Of a stretch of DNA of 64,000 nucleotides, positions 47,492-56,739 are shown piece after piece; within the stretch, counting starts at the first letter, position 1; each line of letters opens with the position of its first letter. Where the stretch lies: the NCBI RefSeq assembly GCF_001005825.1, contig NZ_LBHV01000003.1:558001-622000 (forward strand). The letters are read 5' to 3'. The DNA comes from Rhizobium sp. LC145 (GTDB lineage: Bacteria > Pseudomonadota > Alphaproteobacteria > Rhizobiales > Rhizobiaceae). The notes under the pieces were generated by a model. It did not search any database. It saw only the letters and a program-made list of their open reading frames with translations, and was not told the DNA's origin. Both the position numbers and the translations under genes were made by a program.

Positions 47492-48964
47492 TCACCCCTC
47501 ATGCCAGGTGCGGCCGTCGCGCTCGATCAGTGCGATGGCCTGGCTCGGTCCCCAGGTGCCGGCGGTATAGCCCTGCGCCTGCTGGCCGGTCACTTCCCAG
47601 CCCTTGAGGATCGGGTCCACCCAGCGCCATGCGGCTTCCACCTCGTCGCGGCGCATGAAAAGCGTCTGGTTCGAGCGGATCGTGTCCATCAGCAGCCGCT
47701 CATAGGCATCCGGATTGCGGACCGAGAAGGATTCGGCAAAGCTCATATCGAGCGAAACCTCGCGCAGGCGCATGCCGCCGGGACCGGGGTCCTTGATCAT
47801 CAGCGACTGCTTGACGCCCTCGTCCGGCTGCAGCCGGATGATGAGCTGGTTGGCTGAGATGCGCCCAGCCGACTGGTCGAAGATGTTGTGCGGGATCGGC
47901 TTGAAGGTGATGACGATTTCCGAAACGCGGTTGGCAAGCCGCTTGCCGGTGCGGATATAGAAGGGCACGCCCGCCCAGCGCCAGTTGCCGATCTCCGCTT
48001 TGATGGCGACGAAGGTCTCGGTGTTGGAGACGCCGCCCTCAAGCTCTTCGAGATAGCCCTTGACCGGACCTCCGGCCGATGCGCCGGCACGATACTGGCC
48101 GCGAACGGTAACCTGCTCGGCATTGGCTTCGGTGATGGGCTTCAATGCGCGCAGCACCTTCAGCTTCTCGTCGCGGACGGATTCGGAATCCATCGAGGCC
48201 GGCACTTCCATGGCGACCAGGCAGAGAAGCTGCAGGATATGGTTCTGCACCATGTCGCGCAGCGCCCCGGCGGTGTCGTAATAGCCCGCGCGGCCTTCCA
48301 GGCCGACGGATTCTGCCACCGTGATCTGCACGTGGTCGATATGATTGGCGTTCCAAAGCGGTTCGTAGAGCGCATTGGCGAAGCGCAGCGCCATCAGGTT
48401 CTGCACCGTCTCCTTGCCGAGATAGTGGTCGATGCGGAAGATCTGCTCTTCACGGAAGACGCTGCCGATTGTGTCGTTGAGTGTCAGCGCCGAGGCGAGA
48501 TCGCGGCCAATGGGCTTCTCCACGACGATCCGCGTGGATTTGGTGATCAGTTTATGATCGCGGATCTTTTCCGAGATCGGCCCGAAAATGCCGGGAGCCA
48601 CGGCCAGATAGAAGGCGCGGATGCGATCCTTGCCGTCGTCCAGCAGCTTCTTCAGCGCATCCCAGCCCTGGTCCGACTTGGCATCGACGGAAACGTAGAA
48701 AAGCCGCTGGCAGAATTTCTTGACTTCCGCCTCGTCGTATTCGCCTTTCTTCAGATGCTCCTTCAGGGCATCGTCCGCGAACTTTCGATATTCGTCGTCG
48801 GAAAGCGTGCTGCGTGAGGCGCCGATGATGCGCGTCGGCTCGCTGAACTGGCCTTCGATCTGGCGGTGATAGAGGGCCGGCAGGAGCTTGCGCTCGGCAA
48901 GGTCGCCCGTGCCGCCGAATACGACACAATCAAAGGGTTCAACAGGAATGATCTGGCTGCTCAT
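47492..48964 (-). CDS. zwf: Zwf glucose-6-phosphate dehydrogenase
   Basis: 490 residues. First enzyme of the oxidative pentose phosphate and Entner-Doudoroff entry. N-terminal nucleotide-binding VVFGGTGDLAERKLLPALY, the active-site motif RIDHYLGKETVQNLMALRFA and VPFYIRTGKRL are present. First gene of the operon; the stop is just before pgl. Upstream, the sequence TTTAATCTAATCGATTTAAA (49001-49020) is an imperfect palindrome that could be an operator. Confidence 0.97.
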   Translation of the reverse strand: MSSQIIPVEPFDCVVFGGTGDLAERKLLPALYHRQIEGQFSEPTRIIGASRSTLSDDEYRKFADDALKEHLKKGEYDEAEVKKFCQRLFYVSVDAKSDQGWDALKKLLDDGKDRIRAFYLAVAPGIFGPISEKIRDHKLITKSTRIVVEKPIGRDLASALTLNDTIGSVFREEQIFRIDHYLGKETVQNLMALRFANALYEPLWNANHIDHVQITVAESVGLEGRAGYYDTAGALRDMVQNHILQLLCLVAMEVPASMDSESVRDEKLKVLRALKPITEANAEQVTVRGQYRAGASAGGPVKGYLEELEGGVSNTETFVAIKAEIGNWRWAGVPFYIRTGKRLANRVSEIVITFKPIPHNIFDQSAGRISANQLIIRLQPDEGVKQSLMIKDPGPGGMRLREVSLDMSFAESFSVRNPDAYERLLMDTIRSNQTLFMRRDEVEAAWRWVDPILKGWEVTGQQAQGYTAGTWGPSQAIALIERDGRTWHEG

Positions 48965-49000
48965 ACGCTGGTCTTTCGTCTTCGTATGGTTGGAGGCTTG

Positions 49001-49020
49001 TTTAATCTAATCGATTTAAA
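49001..49020. promoter_or_regulatory. Imperfect palindrome upstream of zwf
   Basis: TTTAATC and GATTTAAA flank a short centre, 37 bases upstream of the zwf ATG. An AT-rich palindrome in a GC-rich setting at a sugar-catabolism promoter is a plausible operator for a LacI- or RpiR-type repressor, but no regulator is encoded next to it. Confidence 0.25.
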
Positions 49021-49072
49021 AAGGCTAGCCCGATTTGGGGCATGGCGGATAACTTGTTGGCGCGGCGCCTTG

Positions 49073-50362
49073 TCACAGCCTGTCGCGCAGGGCAAACCAC
49101 GTCAAGGCAAGGAATAGCAGCGGCGTGCGCAGGTGCCGCCCGCCGGGGAAGGCGGGAACGTCGAGCGCCTCGAGAAGATCGAGGTCCGTCGCCTTGCCGC
49201 CGACCATATCAGCATAGAGTTTGCCACAATAGTTTGACAGCATGACGCCATGCCCGGAATAGCCGCCGATCGAGGTGACGCCCGGCATGACCTCCCGCAC
49301 GAAAGGCTGGCGCGGCATGGTAATGCCCACATTGCCGCCCCAAGCATGGGTGACTTCGACGTCTTTCAGTGCCGGATAGGTTTCGACGATCTGGCGGCGG
49401 ATGGCATCGGCGGTGTCCTGCGGATTGCGTGACGAGTAGACCTCGCGGCCTCCGAAGAGGAGGCGATTGTCACGCGACTTGCGGAAATAGCGCACCACGA
49501 AGCGCGAATCGGCAACCGCCTCGCCGCCTGAAAGCACCTCCGGAAAATCGTCGAGCGGCGCGGTCGCGGCGATGAAGGAGCCGATCGGCATCACATGCGC
49601 GGCCGTCACCGGTTCCAGATTGCCGATATAGGCATTGGTCGCGATCAGCGCCCGGTCGGCCGTGAGCGTGCCTTTCGGCGTATCGATCATGATCTTGCCC
49701 GAGGCACGCCTGATCGCCGTCGCCTGCGTCATCTCGTGGATCTGCGCGCCGGCCTCCTTCGCCACGCGGGCGAGGCCGACCAGGAGTTTCAGCGGGTGGA
49801 TATGGCCGGTGCCGGTGTCGCGCACGCCGCAATAATAGCTTTTGCTGCCGACCCGTTCGGCCGTCTCGCGTGCGTCCATGAAGGAAAGATGCGGATAGTC
49901 GTAACGCTCCGCGGCGATCTCGGCATTGGCCTGATATTCCTTCTCGTAGCCGGGCTTGTGGGCGACGTTCATCTGTCCCGGCATGTAGTCGATATCGATG
50001 CCGTGAGCGGCCGCGAAGTCGAGAAGATGGCGCTTGGCGTCCTCGGCCATGTCGAACAAGGCCTTGGAGCGTTCGTAGCCGATCTTCCGCTCCAGCTCCT
50101 CCGGCCACGAGCGCTGACCCGTGCCGAACTGGCCGCCATTGCGCCCCGAAGCGCCGTCGCCGAGCCGGCAGGCTTCGATCAGCGCGACCGAAACGCCAGC
50201 CTTGGCGAGGTTGTAGGCCGCCTGCAGGCCGGTGAAGCCGCCGCCGACGATCGCCACGTCGACGGTCCTGGAACCGTCGAGCGCGGGATAGACGGGGCGT
50301 TCACCGATTGTCGCCTGATACCAGGAAATGCCGGGCGCTATGGGGCTCTGCCATGAATTCAC
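49073..50362 (-). CDS. puuB: Gamma-glutamylputrescine oxidase-like FAD oxidoreductase (PuuB type)
   Basis: 429 residues of the DAO family. The N-terminal FAD-binding Rossmann motif is VAIVGGGFTGLQAAYNLAKA (residues ~36-55); ASGRNGGQFGTGQR is the conserved loop that follows, and GGYSGHGVMLSNYCGK near the end closes the FAD site. PuuB oxidises gamma-glutamylputrescine. The start is GTG 50362. It lies 19 bases after a glutamine synthetase-like gene on the same strand, the usual PuuA-PuuB pair, so the two probably act in putrescine breakdown. Confidence 0.82.
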   Translation of the reverse strand: MNSWQSPIAPGISWYQATIGERPVYPALDGSRTVDVAIVGGGFTGLQAAYNLAKAGVSVALIEACRLGDGASGRNGGQFGTGQRSWPEELERKIGYERSKALFDMAEDAKRHLLDFAAAHGIDIDYMPGQMNVAHKPGYEKEYQANAEIAAERYDYPHLSFMDARETAERVGSKSYYCGVRDTGTGHIHPLKLLVGLARVAKEAGAQIHEMTQATAIRRASGKIMIDTPKGTLTADRALIATNAYIGNLEPVTAAHVMPIGSFIAATAPLDDFPEVLSGGEAVADSRFVVRYFRKSRDNRLLFGGREVYSSRNPQDTADAIRRQIVETYPALKDVEVTHAWGGNVGITMPRQPFVREVMPGVTSIGGYSGHGVMLSNYCGKLYADMVGGKATDLDLLEALDVPAFPGGRHLRTPLLFLALTWFALRDRL

Positions 50363-50381
50363 GATGCGGTACTCATGTTAC

Positions 50382-51821
50382 TCAGACGTTCAGAAGCAGG
50401 AATTCCCGCTCCCATGGGCTGATCACCTGCATGAAGGTCTCGAACTCACCGCGCTTGACGCCCGCATAGAGCCCGATGAACTCGGGGCTGAACACGTCCG
50501 TCAGCGCGGGTTCGGATTCCATCAGCGACACCGCCTCGAGCAGGCCGCGCGGCAGGTCGATCGAGCCTTCGTTCGCCGAATCCTCCGTCGGCGGGTCGGG
50601 CTCGATTGCGCGCAGGATGCCGAGCAGCCCGCAGCCGAGCGAGGCGGCAAGCGCCAGATAGGGATTGGCGTCCGAGCTCGGCAAGCGGTTCTCCACCCGG
50701 CGCGCCGCGGCATCCGAAACCGGCACGCGGAAGGCGGTGGTGCGGTTGTCGTAACCCCAGGCATTGTTGACCGGCGCCGCCATGTCGGGGGTCAGGCGGC
50801 GATAGGAGTTCACATAGGGCGCCATCATCACCAGCGCCTTCGGCACATAGGTCTGCATGCCGCCGATGAAGTGGAAGAATTCCTTGGAGGGCGATCCGTC
50901 GGGATTGGAGAAGACGTTCTTGCCGGTCGCGATATCGACCACCGATTGGTGGATATGCATCGCCGAGCCTGCCTGGCCCTGCATCGGCTTGGCCATGAAG
51001 GTGGCGTAGATGCCGTGTTTGAGCGCCGCCTCGCGGATGGTGCGCTTGAACAGGAAAACCTGGTCGGCAAGCTCGATCGGATCGCCGTGGCGCAGGTTGA
51101 TCTCGAGCTGGGCAGGCCCTTCCTCGTGGATCAGCGTATCGATCTCTAATCCCTGCTTTTCGGAGAAATGATAGATGTCGTCGATCAGCTCGTCGAACTC
51201 GTTGATGCCGGCGATCGAATAGCCCTGGCCGCCGAGGATGGAGCGGCCGGAGCGGCCTTTCGGCGGACGCAGCGGATAATCCGGATCGTCGTTCTTGGCG
51301 ACGAGATAGAATTCGATTTCCGGCGCCACGACGGGTTTCCAGCCGCGCTGCTTGTAGAGGTTGACGATGTTCTTCAGGACATTGCGCGGCGTATAGGCGA
51401 CGGCCTGGCCGGTCGTATCCACGATGTCGCAGATCACCTGGGCCGTCGGATCGGTTTCCCAGGGCACGACTGAAAGCGTCGAAAGATCCGGCATCAGTTT
51501 GAGGTCGCTGTCGCGCGGCTCATAGCGGAAGTTGGCGGTTTCCTCCGGATATTCGCCCGATATCGTATGGCGATAGAGCGCCGAAGGCAGCGCCAGTGAG
51601 GTGTTCGAAGTGAACTTCGACGAAGGCATCATCTTGCCGCGCGGCACGCCTGCAAGGTCCGGCGTGATGCACTCCACGTCCTCTATGCCGCGAGCCCTCA
51701 GCCATGCCGCCGCTTCGCGCCAGTCGGAGACGCCGCGCAGGGAGGTGAGGGTGGGCTGGGTTGTGGCAGCTTTGAGGACGCTGCCTGTGGTGGACGTCGG
51801 GGTGGGTTTCTTTCGCGGCAT
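50382..51821 (-). CDS. puuA: Glutamine synthetase-family gamma-glutamylpolyamine synthetase (PuuA type)
   Basis: 479 residues. GS catalytic-domain signatures are seen: APEIEFYLVAKNDD, EEGPAQLEINLRHGD, AGSAMHIHQSVVD and NRTTAFRVPVSDAAARRVEN. Compared with true GlnA, the N-terminal beta-grasp region is short and a ~50-residue polar extension precedes it. Members next to a PuuB gene ligate glutamate to putrescine. Upstream gene of a two-gene leftward unit. Confidence 0.82.
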   Translation of the reverse strand: MPRKKPTPTSTTGSVLKAATTQPTLTSLRGVSDWREAAAWLRARGIEDVECITPDLAGVPRGKMMPSSKFTSNTSLALPSALYRHTISGEYPEETANFRYEPRDSDLKLMPDLSTLSVVPWETDPTAQVICDIVDTTGQAVAYTPRNVLKNIVNLYKQRGWKPVVAPEIEFYLVAKNDDPDYPLRPPKGRSGRSILGGQGYSIAGINEFDELIDDIYHFSEKQGLEIDTLIHEEGPAQLEINLRHGDPIELADQVFLFKRTIREAALKHGIYATFMAKPMQGQAGSAMHIHQSVVDIATGKNVFSNPDGSPSKEFFHFIGGMQTYVPKALVMMAPYVNSYRRLTPDMAAPVNNAWGYDNRTTAFRVPVSDAAARRVENRLPSSDANPYLALAASLGCGLLGILRAIEPDPPTEDSANEGSIDLPRGLLEAVSLMESEPALTDVFSPEFIGLYAGVKRGEFETFMQVISPWEREFLLLNV

Positions 51822-51947
51822 GGCGCACCGGAGTGGGGTTGATCGGGAATCCCATCATAACCACTCATTGGCGATTGGCGAGGGGGCGGCATTGACTTTG
51901 AAGTAAGGATCGCGAACACCGCTGGCGGCGATTGAAAGGGGCAGCGC

Positions 51948-53129
51948 GTGGCGCGGAAATTCGACGTTGTGGTTCTGGGTGCCGGCGCGGCCGGCATGAT
52001 GTGCGCGATCCGGGCGGGCGGGCGCGGCCGTTCGGTGCTGGTTCTCGACCACGCGAAGGCGCCCGGCGAGAAGATCCGCATCTCCGGCGGCGGCCGCTGC
52101 AATTTCACCAACATCCATGCGACGGCGAAGAACTACCTTTCCGGCAATCCGCATTTCGCAAAATCCGCGCTCGCCCGCTACACGCCCCGCGATTTCCTCG
52201 ACATGGTCGAGGCGCATGGCATCGCATGGCATGAAAAGACGCTCGGCCAACTTTTCTGCGACGAGAGTGCCAAGGACATCATCCGCATGCTGCTCGCGGA
52301 AATGCGCAGGGTGAAGGCCGAACTCGAATTGCAGACCGAGATCACCTCGGTCGAAAAGGCAATCGACGGGTTTCGCCTTGCGACCTCTTCCGGTCCGATA
52401 GAAGCACAGGCCCTGGTCATCGCCACGGGTGGCAAGTCGATCCCCAAGATGGGGGCCACCGGCTTTGCCTACCGCATCGCAGAGCAATTCGGGCTGAAGG
52501 TGACGGAAACGCGCCCCGCCCTCGTGCCGCTGACCCTTGATCCGGGGCTCCTGGAAAAGCTGGCGCCCCTTTCGGGTATTGCCGTGCCGGCGGAGGTTCG
52601 CCATGGCAAGACCACCTTCCGGGAAGCACTGCTCTTCACGCATCGCGGCTTGAGCGGTCCGTCGATCCTGCAGATATCCTCCTATTGGCGGGAGGGCGAC
52701 GAGATCACCCTCGTGGTCGAGCCGGATATGGATTTGGCGGCCATGCTCAAGGCCGCGCGCGGACAGAACGGCAGGCAGGCGCCGCAGACGGTGCTTGCCG
52801 AGACATTGCCGAAGCGGCTCGCCCAGTTCTTCGTCGAAACGCGCGGCATAGCAAGCCATCTCGCCGACCTTTCGGACAAGGCGATCCACGCGCTGGCCGC
52901 TTCCATCCAGAGCTGGACGATCCGCCCGGCGGGGTCCGAGGGATACCGCACCGCGGAGGTCACCTCCGGCGGCATCGATACGTCCGGGCTGGATTCACGA
53001 ACGATGGAAGCCAAGGCCATACCCGGCCTCTATTTCATCGGCGAATGCGTGGACGTGACCGGCTGGCTCGGCGGCTATAATTTCCAATGGGCCTGGGCCT
53101 CCGGCCATGTATGCGGGGAAGCATTGTAG
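51948..53129 (+). CDS. HI0933/BaiN-like FAD-dependent oxidoreductase
   Basis: 393 residues. Dinucleotide fold DVVVLGAGAAGMMCAIRAGG at the N-terminus, then KIRISGGGRCNFTN, the signature of the HI0933 (YhiN/BaiN) flavoprotein family, and ATGGKSIPKMGATGF in the middle; the C-terminus has VTSGGIDTSGLDSRTMEAK and WLGGYNFQWAWASGH. The substrate is unknown. The start is GTG 51948. It stands alone, divergent from the puuA-like gene. Confidence 0.85.
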   Translation: MARKFDVVVLGAGAAGMMCAIRAGGRGRSVLVLDHAKAPGEKIRISGGGRCNFTNIHATAKNYLSGNPHFAKSALARYTPRDFLDMVEAHGIAWHEKTLGQLFCDESAKDIIRMLLAEMRRVKAELELQTEITSVEKAIDGFRLATSSGPIEAQALVIATGGKSIPKMGATGFAYRIAEQFGLKVTETRPALVPLTLDPGLLEKLAPLSGIAVPAEVRHGKTTFREALLFTHRGLSGPSILQISSYWREGDEITLVVEPDMDLAAMLKAARGQNGRQAPQTVLAETLPKRLAQFFVETRGIASHLADLSDKAIHALAASIQSWTIRPAGSEGYRTAEVTSGGIDTSGLDSRTMEAKAIPGLYFIGECVDVTGWLGGYNFQWAWASGHVCGEAL

Positions 53130-53271
53130 GAGCCGGCTGATTCAGCACTTTTTAATGTGCCGGCGCGATCCTGCCTTAATCCAAGCAAAGTCCTGCTCAT
53201 ATTTGTTTGGGTGAGTGCCGGTCTGCTGCCCTGCGGCAGAAAATAACAACAAGTGTTTCGAGGCTATTTCC

Positions 53272-53403
53272 ATGCAGAAAAAACGCGCTCGTGCCATTGC
53301 CATCGCAACAACCCGCGACGCCGAACGTTTCGCTCGCCTGCGCCTTCTTGCGATCACTATTAGCGCAGTAGCGGCATTGCTTGCCCTGCCGGTTCTGTTC
53401 TGA
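53272..53403 (+). CDS. Small membrane protein, 43 aa
   Basis: 43 residues beginning MQKKRARAIAIATTRDAERF and ending in a hydrophobic helix (LLAITISAVAALLALPVLF). The basic N-terminus followed by one membrane segment suggests a small inner-membrane peptide. The frame is open upstream to 53215, but those codons lack a ribosome site. Not recognised; position between two unrelated genes gives no hint of function. Confidence 0.4.
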   Translation: MQKKRARAIAIATTRDAERFARLRLLAITISAVAALLALPVLF

Positions 53404-53571
53404 CAGCTCGGAACGGATTGCGAGTGTAAACTGCTCCTTAAAGGAGGAGTAAACAGCGGCGATTAACGCAACAGGCCGCAGCACTAGACCTGACGACAAG
53501 CCAATTCAGTAAATTTTTACATAGTTCTAATAAAAAGGTCCCACGCCAATCTATTTTGGAAAGCTGGGCCC

Positions 53572-55416
53572 ATGCGCGGAATTCTTCCGTCTTCGATTGC
53601 CACCCGTATCGTCTTTCTCTGTCTTTTCCTGATCTTTGCCGCGGTCTCTGCCGTGGGCGGGCTTACCTATGCTTATCTGCGCGCGGATATCATGAATACG
53701 GCGCTGCGCGACGCCAAGGAAGCCGCCCGCGCCATGGGGCTTCTCTATGAGACCGACGTGGAGGGGGCGCGGGTCGAAATCCGCGACGCCGAACTCGTCC
53801 GCGCCATCCAGGGCCAGGGCTCGGTGGCCGATCATGATCTCGTGGACCGCACGGCCAAGTCGATCGACGGCGTTGCGACCGTCTTCGAGAAGCAGGGCAG
53901 CGAATATGTCCGCATCTCCACGAACGTGAAAACCGAAAAGGGCGAGCGTGCGATCGGCACCAAGCTTGCCGCCAATCATCCGGCGCAGCCCTTTCTTGCC
54001 CGTGGCGAGGCCTATTTCGGGCCCGCCGTTCTTTTCGGCCGGGATTTCATGACCGGCTATTTCCCGATCACGGATGCTTCCAAAGCCGTCACCGGGCTGC
54101 TCTTCATCGGCATTCCGATGGAGGTCTATTTCGCGCAGATGACGTCGCTTTTCCATGTCGTGCTCGCCACCTCGCTCGTGGCGCTCGCGGTGGTCAGCCT
54201 TTTGAGCTTCCTTGCCCTGCGTGCCCTGATACGTCCGCTCGGCATCCTGACCGGCACCGTGCGCAAGATCGCCGAAGGCGATCATCATGCGGAGGTTCCC
54301 TACCTCGATAGCCGCACGGAATTCGGCAACATCGCCCGCGCACTGGAAGTATTCCGCGACAATGCCCGCGAGAAGCAGGTCATAGAGGCTCGCGGCGCCG
54401 AGGAGCGCGCCGGGGCGGAGGCCGAGCGGCAGCGCAACGATGTGGAAAAGCAGCGCGTCGATGCTCAGATCGATCTGGCCGTCACCGAACTCGGCAAGGC
54501 GCTTGCCCGGCTTGCCCAGGGCGATCTTTCCTCCGTGATCGATACCGGTTTCTCCGGCCGGCTCGAACAGCTCCGCCTCGATTTCAACGGCTCGATCATC
54601 CGCCTGCGCGACACGCTCTCTCACATCCGCGAAAGCACGTTCACGATTCAGCAAAGCAGCGCCGGCCTCAGCCATTCCTCGGCGGAGCTTTCCAAGCGCA
54701 CCGAAGCCCAGGCCGCCTCGCTGGAGGAAACCGCTGCCGCCGTCGACGAGATCACCGTGACGGTCCGCTCCACCGCCGAGCGGGCGAGGGAAGCCAACGA
54801 GGCGGTGACGACGACGCGCAAGAGCGCCGACAGTTCCGGAACGGTGGTGAAGAACGCCGTCGAGGCCATGGGCCGCATCGAAGAGGCGTCGAAGAAGATC
54901 GAACTCATCATCGAGGTGATCGACGATATCGCCTTCCAGACCAATCTCCTGGCGCTGAATGCGGGCATCGAGGCGGCGCGCGCGGGCGAAGCCGGCAAGG
55001 GCTTCGCGGTGGTGGCGCAGGAAGTGCGGGAACTCGCGCAGCGCTCGGCGGGCGCCGCCCACGAGATCAAGGCGCTCATCAACCAATCCACCCGGGAAGT
55101 CGGCGCAGGCGCTGGCCTCGTGCAGCAGGCGGGCGAGGTGCTGGCGGCGATCAGCCGGCAGATCGCGGGCGTCAGCCAGCATGTGGAAATGATCGCCACC
55201 GCAAGCCAGGATCAATCCGCGGCGCTGCAGGAGATCAACACCTCCGTCAATCGCATGGACCAGATGACCCAGCAGAACGGCGCCATGGTCAGCGAAACCA
55301 GCGAGGCAAACCGGCGCCTCGCCGAAGAGGCGGATGTGCTCAGGCAGCTTGTCGAGCAGTTCCGCATTGGGGGCGACGATGCGGTCCAGCGGGAGCGGCG
55401 TCCCCGGGCGGCATAA
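53572..55416 (+). CDS. Methyl-accepting chemotaxis protein with Cache sensor
   Basis: 614 residues. TM1 near 10-30 (IVFLCLFLIFAAVSAVGGLT), a periplasmic Cache domain (about 35-180, ending in FGRDFMTGYFPITDASKAVT and GLLFIGIPMEVYF), TM2 near 192-215 (ATSLVALAVVSLLSFLALRA), a HAMP domain (~215-267) and a long MCP signalling domain with the tip [19 protein letters not shown]. Ligand unknown; Cache_3/Cache_2-type domains often sense carboxylates. The C-terminus lacks the CheR/CheB-tethering pentapeptide. Away from the che operon, and followed by a terminator. Confidence 0.92.
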   Translation: MRGILPSSIATRIVFLCLFLIFAAVSAVGGLTYAYLRADIMNTALRDAKEAARAMGLLYETDVEGARVEIRDAELVRAIQGQGSVADHDLVDRTAKSIDGVATVFEKQGSEYVRISTNVKTEKGERAIGTKLAANHPAQPFLARGEAYFGPAVLFGRDFMTGYFPITDASKAVTGLLFIGIPMEVYFAQMTSLFHVVLATSLVALAVVSLLSFLALRALIRPLGILTGTVRKIAEGDHHAEVPYLDSRTEFGNIARALEVFRDNAREKQVIEARGAEERAGAEAERQRNDVEKQRVDAQIDLAVTELGKALARLAQGDLSSVIDTGFSGRLEQLRLDFNGSIIRLRDTLSHIRESTFTIQQSSAGLSHSSAELSKRTEAQAASLEETAAAVDEITVTVRSTAERAREANEAVTTTRKSADSSGTVVKNAVEAMGRIEEASKKIELIIEVIDDIAFQTNLLALNAGIEAARAGEAGKGFAVVAQEVRELAQRSAGAAHEIKALINQSTREVGAGAGLVQQAGEVLAAISRQIAGVSQHVEMIATASQDQSAALQEINTSVNRMDQMTQQNGAMVSETSEANRRLAEEADVLRQLVEQFRIGGDDAVQRERRPRAA

Positions 55417-55428
55417 GGGCATCGTCAC

Positions 55429-55457
55429 AATGGGCGGTCTGCGGGCCGCCCATTTTC
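55429..55457 (+). terminator. Intrinsic terminator after the Cache-MCP gene
   Basis: AATGGGCGG and CCGCCCATT pair around the eight-base loop TCTGCGGG, followed by TTC. It lies 12 bases after the stop of the chemoreceptor gene. Confidence 0.7.
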
Positions 55458-55468
55458 ATCGCTCGTTC

Positions 55469-55612
55469 GCGGCTCAGCCATTTTGCGAGCCGGCTGATCC
55501 AGCGCGGCAGCGGCTGACCGAAGTCACGATAGAAGCGTTCCTCCGCATGGCGGTTATGCTCGGGCAAATTCATTTGCCGCTTCATGACGATAGCTGCGAC
55601 TGTCTCGTACAT
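55469..55612 (-). CDS. Small protein divergent from the LysR gene (tentative)
   Basis: The frame read leftward from ATG 55612 begins MYETVAAIVMKRQMNLPEHN and continues with the basic helix PRWISRLAKWLSRERAMKMG. The N-terminal ~48 residues look like a real small protein; the open frame continues to 55340, but there it runs through the chemoreceptor terminator and the end of that gene, so only the first part is listed and the true stop is 55340-55342. Promoter region shared with the LysR gene. Weakly supported. Confidence 0.35.
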
Positions 55613-55703
55613 TTGATGACTCCTTCGCTTGAAAAGCCATCTCCTCTATTAAGCGCAAAAATCTGCTTCTTGAACAGCCGGGATCGGGCTATGTTTTTCA
55701 CCC

Positions 55704-56567
55704 ATGAAAAACATCGGCTGGGACGCTTACGAACTTTTCCTCGAGGTCGCGCGCCATGGCGGGCTTTCCGGTGCTGCCGGGGTGACGGGGCTCAGCCCCG
55801 CCACCATCGGAAGACGCATGCTGGAACTGGAAGAGGCGGTCGGGCGTCCGCTCTTCATCCGCAGCCGCACGGGCTATAGGCTGAGCGGCGAGGGCTCGCT
55901 TCTCCTCGATCAGATACTGGAAATGGAAGGTGCCGCCCGACGCATCGATGCCTGGAAGCGGCAGGGCTCCGGTTCGGCCCTCGTCCGGGTTGCCTGCGGC
56001 ACCTGGCTTGCCTGGATGTTCAACCGCAATTTTTCGGCGATCCGCACGGAAAGCGATGATTTCCGGCTGGATTTCTTCATCGCGGAGCGGCGCGCGGCGC
56101 TCACCCATCGCGAAAGCGATATCGGCATCCGTGCCTTCGAACCGGAGGAGCCTAACCTTGCGACGACCAGGCTGGGAGAGGTGGCCTATGCGGCCTACAG
56201 GGCCCGCTCGGCCCATCCCTCGACGGCGGAAAAGTGGCTCGCCGTATCGGAAGAGGATGCCATCTCCGCCTATCTGCGCTTTCCGCACGAGGTGCGCGCC
56301 GGGCAGATCGTCGTGACGGTCAACAGGCCGCGTTCGCTGCGCGATCTGGCGCTTGCCGGCGCGGGCACCGCCGTGCTGCCCTGTTTCGTCGGCGATCAGG
56401 ATATCCGGCTTGTCCGGGTAGGGGAGGAGATTGCCGAGCTGCGCCACAGCCAGTGGATCGTGATGAACAATGACGATCGCCACCGGCGCGAAATCCGCAC
56501 GGTCGTGGATCGCATGGTAAGCCTGGTCCGGGGGCACGCGGAACTCTTTGCCGGACGTCGGCCATAA
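55704..56567 (+). CDS. LysR-family transcriptional regulator
   Basis: 287 residues. N-terminal winged helix-turn-helix (YELFLEVARHGGLSGAAGVT then LSPATIGRRMLELEEAVGRP) with DNA-recognition helix near 20-45, and a C-terminal effector domain (~90-280). The central residues differ from classic LysR members, and the target gene is not evident; the divergent small ORF is one candidate. Ends 22 bases before a hairpin. Confidence 0.88.
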   Translation: MKNIGWDAYELFLEVARHGGLSGAAGVTGLSPATIGRRMLELEEAVGRPLFIRSRTGYRLSGEGSLLLDQILEMEGAARRIDAWKRQGSGSALVRVACGTWLAWMFNRNFSAIRTESDDFRLDFFIAERRAALTHRESDIGIRAFEPEEPNLATTRLGEVAYAAYRARSAHPSTAEKWLAVSEEDAISAYLRFPHEVRAGQIVVTVNRPRSLRDLALAGAGTAVLPCFVGDQDIRLVRVGEEIAELRHSQWIVMNNDDRHRREIRTVVDRMVSLVRGHAELFAGRRP

Positions 56568-56588
56568 CCTTGAGTTTCCCCGCATGCG

Positions 56589-56614
56589 GAAGGCGCCCGG
56601 TTAAGGGCGCCTTC
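56589..56614. terminator. Bidirectional hairpin between the LysR gene and a small minus-strand ORF
   Basis: GAAGGCGCCC-ggttaa-GGGCGCCTTC is a perfect 10-base-pair stem between two convergent genes. U tracts are weak on both sides, but its position fits a shared terminator. Confidence 0.65.
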
Positions 56615-56616
56615 GT

Positions 56617-56739
56617 TCAGCGCTTGAGGCGCGCGATGACAGGGCTCGGAACGTAGCCCTGGCGATTGCCTGCCCGCTGGCTCAGGCCTGCAAGGCTGAG
56701 CAGCATCGCCGCGAGGGCGAGTGTCGTAAGCACCATCAT
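56617..56739 (-). CDS. Small hydrophobic peptide ORF, 40 aa
   Basis: A 40-residue ORF, MMVLTTLALAAMLLSLAGLS followed by a polar tail (YVPSPVIARLKR). The N-terminus looks like a signal peptide or a single membrane helix. Its ATG overlaps the stop of the upstream ORF (ATGATG over TGA), which indicates translational coupling and supports reality. No family recognised. Confidence 0.5.
   Translation of the reverse strand: MMVLTTLALAAMLLSLAGLSQRAGNRQGYVPSPVIARLKR

Noticed and set aside
53551-55428. Minus-strand ORF of 625 aa opposite the Cache receptor
   Set aside because: Shadow of the MCP gene; arginine-, glycine- and histidine-rich sequence without any domain.
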